A stretch of DNA of 64,000 bases from Leucobacter tenebrionis (GTDB lineage: Bacteria; Actinomycetota; Actinomycetes; Actinomycetales; Microbacteriaceae): the NCBI RefSeq assembly GCF_019884725.1, contig NZ_CP082322.1, positions 496,001 through 560,000 on the forward strand, in the 5' to 3' direction. The notes beneath the pieces were generated by a model. It was not told where the DNA came from. It did no database searches and saw only the letters and a program-made list of their open reading frames with translations. This document shows, piece by piece, positions 59,495 to 64,000 of this stretch. The position numbers and the translations under genes are program-made. Each line of letters opens with the position of its first letter. The stretch's first letter is position 1.

Positions 59495-59705
59495 CATCCG
59501 ATCAGGTTCGAGAGACTGTCCGATCGCTTCGAGTCCGAGCTCGTCGAGACGGCAGAACGCGGCCAGATCAGGGGTATGGAACGTAGCGGACACGTCGAGG
59601 TCTTTCGGATGAGTCGCGTAAGAACTTCCATCACCGAAAGGCCTCGATCCTATTTCCTGGTTGCCGCTCCGGGCACCCCGTCTACACCCTCAAATACGAA
59701 GAGCC
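59477..59705 (-). mobile_element. ISL3-family element, 5' remnant
   Basis: The transposase N-terminus is readable on the minus strand: from GTG at 59593, VSATFHTPDLAAFCRLDELG and LEAIGQSLEPDR match the start of actinobacterial ISL3 transposases, then the frame leaves homology (MREVKK, stop 59477) at the palindrome border. Upstream, GGCTCTTCGTATTTGAGGG (starting at 59705) matches an ISL3-type terminal inverted repeat. About 210 bases of the left end survive; the zinc finger and DDE domains are gone. Confidence 0.75.
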
Positions 59706-59743
59706 GGGAATGTGTTGCGGCTCGCTTCGTTACGCTGGACATC

Positions 59744-59911
59744 ATGGCCGCACAACAAGAACCCGATGACGAAACCGAGAACGCCAAGGGTTGGCTGCCG
59801 ATGTTCTGGACGCCCGACGGCCATAACTACATCCCGACCTCGGGTAAGGCATGGGCACTGCTCGCCGGCGGCGCGATCGGCCTGGCCCTGTTGATCAAGT
59901 GGCTGTCGTAG
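59744..59911 (+). CDS. small single-pass membrane protein, 55 residues
   Basis: MAAQQEPDDETENAKGW is acidic and polar; then WTPDGHNYIPTSGKAWALLAGG leads into the membrane helix LLAGGAIGLALLIKWLS at the C-terminus. TACGCT (59731-59736) ends seven bases before the ATG, so it is leaderless. Similar short proteins are common in actinobacteria and are often missed in annotation; function unknown. Confidence 0.6.
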   Translation: MAAQQEPDDETENAKGWLPMFWTPDGHNYIPTSGKAWALLAGGAIGLALLIKWLS

Positions 59912-59981
59912 CCGAGCCGACCTTCCGGCGTGCCTTTGGCGCAGGCTGAGGCAGACAGGCGTCCGGCACTAGAATCCCCCT

Positions 59982-60455
59982 ATGCCTGATTCCCTGACGC
60001 ACGCCGATTCGATCCTGATCAACGCGACACCAGAGCAGGTATTCGCGGTCGTCTCCGATGTCACCCGAACTGGCGAGTGGTCGCCCGTGTGCGAAGCATG
60101 CTGGTGGGACGAAGGCGACGGGCCGCGCCCGGGCGCGTTCTTCACCGGCCGGAACGTGACCCCGGATCGCACCTGGGAGACGCGCTGCGAGGTCACCGTG
60201 TGCGAAGCGGGGCGGGCATTCGGCTGGGGTGTCACCGAAGGCAACGTGTTCTGGACGTATACGATGCGTCCGGTCGGCAGCAGTACGGAGCTCACTGAGT
60301 CGTGGGAGTTCACTGCGAAGGGGCAAGCGTTCTTCGCACAGCGCTTCGGAGCTGACGCTGCCGCAGAGGTCGAGAAGCGGCGGCAGGCGGCGCAGGAGGG
60401 CATCCCGGTCACGCTTCGAGCGATGAAGCGGATCATCGAAGAGAGCGACGATTAG
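59982..60455 (+). CDS. SRPBCC-family (polyketide cyclase/dehydrase-like) protein
   Basis: 157 residues. START-like fold: SILINATPEQVFAVVSDVTRTGEWSPVCEACWW, GFFTGRNVT-like AFFTGRNVTPDRTWETRCEV, and a final helix VTLRAMKRIIEESDD. Ligand unknown. TAGAAT (59970-59975) ends six bases before ATG 59982; probably leaderless. It converges with the AlkD-like gene (26 bases between the stops). Confidence 0.87.
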   Translation: MPDSLTHADSILINATPEQVFAVVSDVTRTGEWSPVCEACWWDEGDGPRPGAFFTGRNVTPDRTWETRCEVTVCEAGRAFGWGVTEGNVFWTYTMRPVGSSTELTESWEFTAKGQAFFAQRFGADAAAEVEKRRQAAQEGIPVTLRAMKRIIEESDD

Positions 60456-60481
60456 TTCCGCCGCGCCCTCGCGGTGATGAC

Positions 60482-61255
60482 TCAGGCCGGGCCGAGTGAG
60501 CGCAGCGCACGCTTCACGAGCCGGGCAGTCGCGGCGCTGTCGCTCTCGGCAGACCATCCGGCGCAGAGAGCCGCCGCCCAGTCGGGGCGCGTCTTCGCGG
60601 CGTCGTTGATCCAGTTCGCCACCGAATCCTGCACGTAGCGGGAGGAATCCGCGCGCAGCGGATGCAGGATCGGCTCCCCCTTTTCCGGATGCTGCTTGAG
60701 CTGATCGATGTGGGCGGCCCACACGCCCCGCGGCCGCAGCGCCTCGCTCGCGAAGCGGCGCACCCGCTCGGACGGATCGGCGGTCCACCGCGCGAGAACG
60801 TCGATGCTCGTATCGAGATCTGTGACGAGGACCGGGCGGGCCGCCATCCACACCCATTCCCGGACCGCGAAGTGCTCATCGTCGGCGAAGGCACGCAGTC
60901 GCTCGAGCAGAGCGACAGGACCGGCATCTGCGTTGCGCGCGGCGATCAGGAAGCAGCCCCATCCGCGTACAGTATCGGAGGGGTGGCGACTGATCCGTTC
61001 GACTTCGGCCGCGTCGAGCCGCGCAGCCAGCGCCTCCCCGATACGGGTCATCCGCTTGAGAATCCCCACCCCCTGCGCATCGGCGACCTCGGCTCGCAGC
61101 GCGGCATCGGCATCGGGGAGCACGCTGCGCAGCAGCACCGTGTGGTCGATCGCGAGCGCCTCGGCAAGGGTGCGCGATGGTGCGGCACCGCTGTTCAGCG
61201 CGCCAAGATGCACCGGGTCGATGTCGGCGCGGCTGCGCGCTCCTCCCCCGCTCAT
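60482..61255 (-). CDS. DNA alkylation repair (AlkD-like) HEAT protein
   Basis: 257 residues. HEAT repeats with the AlkD pattern: GVGILKRMTRIGEALAARLD, FAVREWVWMAARPVLVTDLDTSIDVLARWT, SERVRRFASEALRPRGVWAAH and SSRYVQDSVANWINDAAKTRPDW. AlkD enzymes excise bulky alkylated bases. The asp-trp-type catalytic residues cannot be confirmed. It overlaps the marR gene end by four bases and is therefore its operon partner. Confidence 0.85.
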   Translation of the reverse strand: MSGGGARSRADIDPVHLGALNSGAAPSRTLAEALAIDHTVLLRSVLPDADAALRAEVADAQGVGILKRMTRIGEALAARLDAAEVERISRHPSDTVRGWGCFLIAARNADAGPVALLERLRAFADDEHFAVREWVWMAARPVLVTDLDTSIDVLARWTADPSERVRRFASEALRPRGVWAAHIDQLKQHPEKGEPILHPLRADSSRYVQDSVANWINDAAKTRPDWAAALCAGWSAESDSAATARLVKRALRSLGPA

Positions 61256-61734
61256 CGGGCGTCTCCCGCGAGGTTCTGCTGCACCGCAGCGAGCACGCTC
61301 TCGGCATTGCGACGATCTCTCTGTCCGATCCCGTCGCCGAGCCGGCGCAGCCAGTCGGCATAGACCGGCACCAGTTCAGAGACGAGCTGCTCACCGACGG
61401 CAGTGACCCCGAGCGTATGGGTGCGTCGGTCGGTCGCGTGCGCCCTGCGCACGATCAGGCCGTCACGGTCGAGGCGATCCAGCAGGCCGGTCACTGTCGC
61501 CGAGGTCACCTCCAAGCGGTGGGCGAGCGCGCGCGGCGTGACCCCCGGCTCCGCGGAGATCGCGAGCAGCGCCGCCAGTCGGCCCTCCGTCAGATCGTGT
61601 TGCGCAAGCAGTTCTGCGCACGCCGCATCGATGCGTCGCGCCGTCGTGAGCACCGCCATCACCAGCCTCGCCGCCTCGTCGTCGCCGAGCTGCTTCAGCA
61701 GGAGCTGCTGCTTGACACCCACCAGATCATTCAT
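61252..61734 (-). CDS. MarR-family regulator
   Basis: 160 residues. Winged helix: LTEGRLAALLAISAEPGVTPRALAHRLEVTSATVTGLLDRLDRDGLIVRRAHATDRRTHTLGVT (DxR wing). A palindrome CTAGT-CA-ACTAG sits 15 bases upstream beside the probable TAATAT -10 box, indicating autoregulation. The marR/AlkD-like pair suggests control of an alkylation-type stress response (inference). Confidence 0.9.
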   Translation of the reverse strand: MNDLVGVKQQLLLKQLGDDEAARLVMAVLTTARRIDAACAELLAQHDLTEGRLAALLAISAEPGVTPRALAHRLEVTSATVTGLLDRLDRDGLIVRRAHATDRRTHTLGVTAVGEQLVSELVPVYADWLRRLGDGIGQRDRRNAESVLAAVQQNLAGDAR

Positions 61735-61742
61735 AAGGCAAC

Positions 61743-61760
61743 ATATTACTAGTCAACTAG
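61743..61760 (-). promoter_or_regulatory. marR -10 box and operator
   Basis: TAATAT (complement of 61743-61748) is followed upstream by the perfect CTAGT-CA-ACTAG palindrome (61749-61760). The spacing to the ATG is eight bases. Confidence 0.6.
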
Positions 61761-61901
61761 CGAAATCTATACTTCGCACGGACAAGAATGTTCGCCTCTC
61801 CGAGTTTCAGTGCGTGGATCTTTCCACCCGTGGGTGGTGCCCGACCCGTCTGGAGCCGCAGTAACGTGCTGGCAACAGTGCACAGAGGGGAGCATCTCGA
61901 G

Positions 61902-62321
61902 ATGATTCAGGAACTCATGGGCTCAGGGTTGGTCCTCATCGCCGGACTGCTCGTCCTCCGGTGGGCGAGGATCTCCCGCGAGGGCACGCTGCCGCGCAAC
62001 CGGCTGCTCGGCTACCGGACGACACTCACGCTCCGCAATCATGACGCCTGGATCGTCGTGCATCGCGCAGCAGCGCCCTGTCTCACCGTCGCGGGCCTCG
62101 GTTTGGTCGCCGGGGCGATCGGCAGCGCGATCCTCATCCTGCTGGGCACTGCCCGGGTGCCGACTATCATCCTCGGATCATCCGTCGTCTGGCTGCTCGG
62201 GTGGGTGCTGATCGGCCTCGTCCCGGCCGCGCGCGCCGCGAAGCGCTTCACCCTCGAGCACCCCGGCTCGCAGCCGAGGGATGCGGGGCCGGGGCCCGGC
62301 ACCCGAGCCGCCCACGACTGA
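61902..62321 (+). CDS. SdpI-family membrane protein
   Basis: 139 residues. SdpI/YhfL-like: GYRTTLTLRNHDAWIVVHRAAAP is the family signature loop between membrane segments, preceded by GSGLVLIAGLLVLRWARIS and followed by LTVAGLGLVAGAIGSAILILL and ILGSSVVWLLGWVLIGLVP. Bacillus SdpI is an immunity protein. GAGGGGAG lies upstream of the ATG. It is divergent from marR and its 3' end overlaps the CPBP gene by 74 bases. Confidence 0.85.
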   Translation: MIQELMGSGLVLIAGLLVLRWARISREGTLPRNRLLGYRTTLTLRNHDAWIVVHRAAAPCLTVAGLGLVAGAIGSAILILLGTARVPTIILGSSVVWLLGWVLIGLVPAARAAKRFTLEHPGSQPRDAGPGPGTRAAHD

Positions 62322-63117
62322 CGAGCACGGCGAGGATCGCGAGCCCGGCAAGCCCGATCGCCGCAGGCCAGTTATTCGCGACCTCGGTCCCGGCCAGGGT
62401 CTCAACTCCGAACATCGCCCAGTTGATGCCGTTGTGCCCGAGGATCACCAGCAGCGTGGAGTGCTGTGATCCGTTCGCAAGCCAGGACATGATGAACGAC
62501 ATGCTGACGACCAGGATCAGGTAGGCCAGATACTGGCTGGGATCCTGACGCGCGGTGTCCCACTCGTCGGTGAGGAACAGCGGGGCATGCCAGCAGCAGT
62601 GGATCACACCGAGCGCGAGCGCCGCGGTCACGGGGTGCAGTCGCTGCTGGAGCCGCGGAAGCGCAAAGCCTCTCCAACCCGGCTCCTCCTGAACCGGCCC
62701 GCCGAGCAAGTACGTGACATACGCGCCCGCCAGCAATCCAAGCACGGCGATACCACCGTGGCCCGCTCCCCACGCGATGCCCGGAGCGAACAGGTACCCG
62801 ACGGCCGTGGCGAACGGGAGGAGGATCAGAGCCAGGACGTACCAGCGCGGACGCACCCGCCACCGAACCATTCGACGCCAGAACTCACGGACGCCCGCGC
62901 GACCCTCGGCGATGCGGGTCATGAGGAGCGCCGCCGCGAACGGGCCGGCGAACATGCCGAGCTGGTTGATGCCGGCGACCGCGGAGAACGGCAGCTCGAA
63001 TGAGAGCAGGCCGATCCCGCTCCTGGAGAGGCACCAGGGGCTCCACGCCGCCCAGGAACCGAGAAACGCGAGCACGAAGAATCCCGTCAGCGGGCGCCGA
63101 GAGAGCAGTGAGGCCAT
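62248..63117 (-). CDS. CPBP-family intramembrane metalloprotease
   Basis: 289 residues, about seven to eight membrane segments. Catalytic motifs of the CPBP/Abi family are intact: EEPGWRGFALPRLQQR (EExxxR), FAPGIAWGAGHGG, VIHCCWHAPLFL and ILGHNGINWAMF. Such proteases can act in bacteriocin self-immunity, which would fit the SdpI neighbour. The C-terminal ~25 residues are encoded in the region shared with the converging SdpI gene. Confidence 0.88.
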   Translation of the reverse strand: MASLLSRRPLTGFFVLAFLGSWAAWSPWCLSRSGIGLLSFELPFSAVAGINQLGMFAGPFAAALLMTRIAEGRAGVREFWRRMVRWRVRPRWYVLALILLPFATAVGYLFAPGIAWGAGHGGIAVLGLLAGAYVTYLLGGPVQEEPGWRGFALPRLQQRLHPVTAALALGVIHCCWHAPLFLTDEWDTARQDPSQYLAYLILVVSMSFIMSWLANGSQHSTLLVILGHNGINWAMFGVETLAGTEVANNWPAAIGLAGLAILAVLVSRGRLGCRAPAPHPSAASRGARG

Positions 63118-63159
63118 AGGTCATTCTCTCAGTCGCCGGCTCGGGTCACCGGCGAGGGT

Positions 63160-63984
63160 TCACCCGTTCTTCGCCATGCCGGCCGCGCGCTCCTCTGCAT
63201 GGAACGCCCAGGGCTCCTGCGGCAGCGCCTCGCCGGTCTCCAGCAGCGTCTTGAGGTTGGCGAGCACCGCGGGCCACCCCTGCCCCACGGCGCGCAGCTC
63301 GTCGAGGCTCGCCAGCACCGTGTGGGTGAGAGTGAGCTTGACGATATCCCGGTCGGACTCGATCTCGAACGTGACCACGCTCGGCTCGAACGCGGGGTCG
63401 TCGAAACGCGCCGGGTCGTCGAAGCCGAAGACGAGACGGCGCGGCGGATCCACCTCGATCACTCGGCCCGAGGCATCGGCGATCCCCGTGCCGTCGAGAC
63501 GGACGTGGTCCACCCGGCTGCCGATCTTCCAATCCGAGATCTGGGCATGCCCCCAGAATCGCCCGCTCAGCTCTGCGTCGGTGAGCGCTTGCCATACCCG
63601 CTCCGGGGTGGCGCGGATATAGGTCGTGTAGACGTAGTCGGGAACGGCACCCTTGCCTGCTTCAGTCATCGCGTACTCCTCTGCTCGCTGCGTGATGGCG
63701 TCGAGGAAGGCCAATCGGGGTTCCTCGAACTTCCAGATCCAACGGCGCTGGATCTCATGGATCGGCACAGGGTTGAGGTAGTGCAGCTTCCGCCGGCCGT
63801 CGCGGATCGACGACACCAGGTTCGCCGCTTCCAACAGCTCGAGGTGCTGGCTGACCGACTGGCGGCGCATGTCCAGCCCCTCGCAGAGCTCACCCAGCGT
63901 CTGGCCCGACCGCTCATGCAGCATGTCGAGCAGCAGTCGCCGCCCCGGATCGGCCAGCGCCTTGAACACCATGTCCGCATCCAT
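63160..63984 (-). CDS. ArsR-type regulator fused to SRPBCC domain
   Basis: 274 residues. N-terminal winged helix (1-75; ALADPGRRLLLDMLHERSGQTLGELCEGLDMRRQSVSQHLELLEAANLV) followed after a linker by an AHSA1/START domain (YTTYIRATPERVWQALTDAELSGRFWGHAQISDW). It combines in one chain what 55349-56210 encodes in two. CATAAT (complement of 63991-63996) ends six bases before the ATG. The window ends 16 bases upstream of the start. Confidence 0.88.
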   Translation of the reverse strand: MDADMVFKALADPGRRLLLDMLHERSGQTLGELCEGLDMRRQSVSQHLELLEAANLVSSIRDGRRKLHYLNPVPIHEIQRRWIWKFEEPRLAFLDAITQRAEEYAMTEAGKGAVPDYVYTTYIRATPERVWQALTDAELSGRFWGHAQISDWKIGSRVDHVRLDGTGIADASGRVIEVDPPRRLVFGFDDPARFDDPAFEPSVVTFEIESDRDIVKLTLTHTVLASLDELRAVGQGWPAVLANLKTLLETGEALPQEPWAFHAEERAAGMAKNG

Positions 63985-64000
63985 GCCCTCATTATGCAGG

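Overview
The window is GC-rich, gene-dense actinobacterial chromosome. I read 71 protein genes or gene parts, one tRNA, one riboswitch, one leader peptide and a few gene remnants. The block leuC-leuD-murA-plsC-gpsA-ddl with a DUF3515 lipoprotein and thiL, the rplS-lepB-rnhB order, a mycothiol-linked DsbA-type protein (CPWCW) and a KQCGH-type isocitrate lyase fit Microbacteriaceae, possibly Leucobacter or a relative. The genus is inference. There is no rRNA, intact insertion sequence, prophage or CRISPR array.

Bases 1-13,100 are core metabolism and envelope: a PucR-type regulator cut by the window edge, thiL, DUF3515, ddl, gpsA, plsC, murA, leuD and leuC, then a TerC membrane protein under a yybP-ykoY manganese riboswitch, a UPF0114 protein and isocitrate lyase. 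After tRNA-Leu(UAG), bases 13,400-18,000 hold nitronate monooxygenase and a tightly overlapping five-gene operon: XRE-cupin regulator, B3/4 tRNA-editing-like protein, EamA exporter, small monooxygenase-fold protein and DapA-like aldolase. Bases 18,000-24,500 carry an exporter, a truncated ABC ATPase, AlkC, a methyltransferase, a LysE exporter and mgtE behind a structured leader.

Bases 24,500-33,800 (mostly minus strand) hold a 1043-residue kinase/M23-like/class III aminotransferase fusion, rdgB, rph, murI, rnhB, lepB, rplS, and an AraC-DinB regulator coupled to a DHFR-like reductase. Bases 33,900-43,800 hold a RecQ helicase with a phosphoribosyltransferase-like tail, a Nei/Fpg glycosylase, rpiB, a DsbA-type protein, then pepN-mscS-globin in 4-base overlaps, and an MFS transporter.

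Bases 43,900-64,000 are an accessory stretch of small regulators (TetR, GntR, ArsR, MerR, MarR), small membrane proteins, SRPBCC/VOC proteins, HEAT-repeat proteins and leuA. leuA sits behind a leader-peptide attenuator. A MerR regulator fused to HEAT-like repeats follows a second HEAT protein and a textbook 19-bp-spacer promoter. The stretch also has an ISL3-family transposase remnant.

Three things recur across the window. First, many genes have a TANNNT-like -10 box 5-8 bases before the start codon and no Shine-Dalgarno, implying leaderless mRNAs. Second, intergenic spaces hold dispersed imperfect palindromes in at least two sequence families. Third, DNA-repair proteins are abundant: AlkC, AlkD-like, Nei, an HhH-GPD protein, RecQ and RNase HII.
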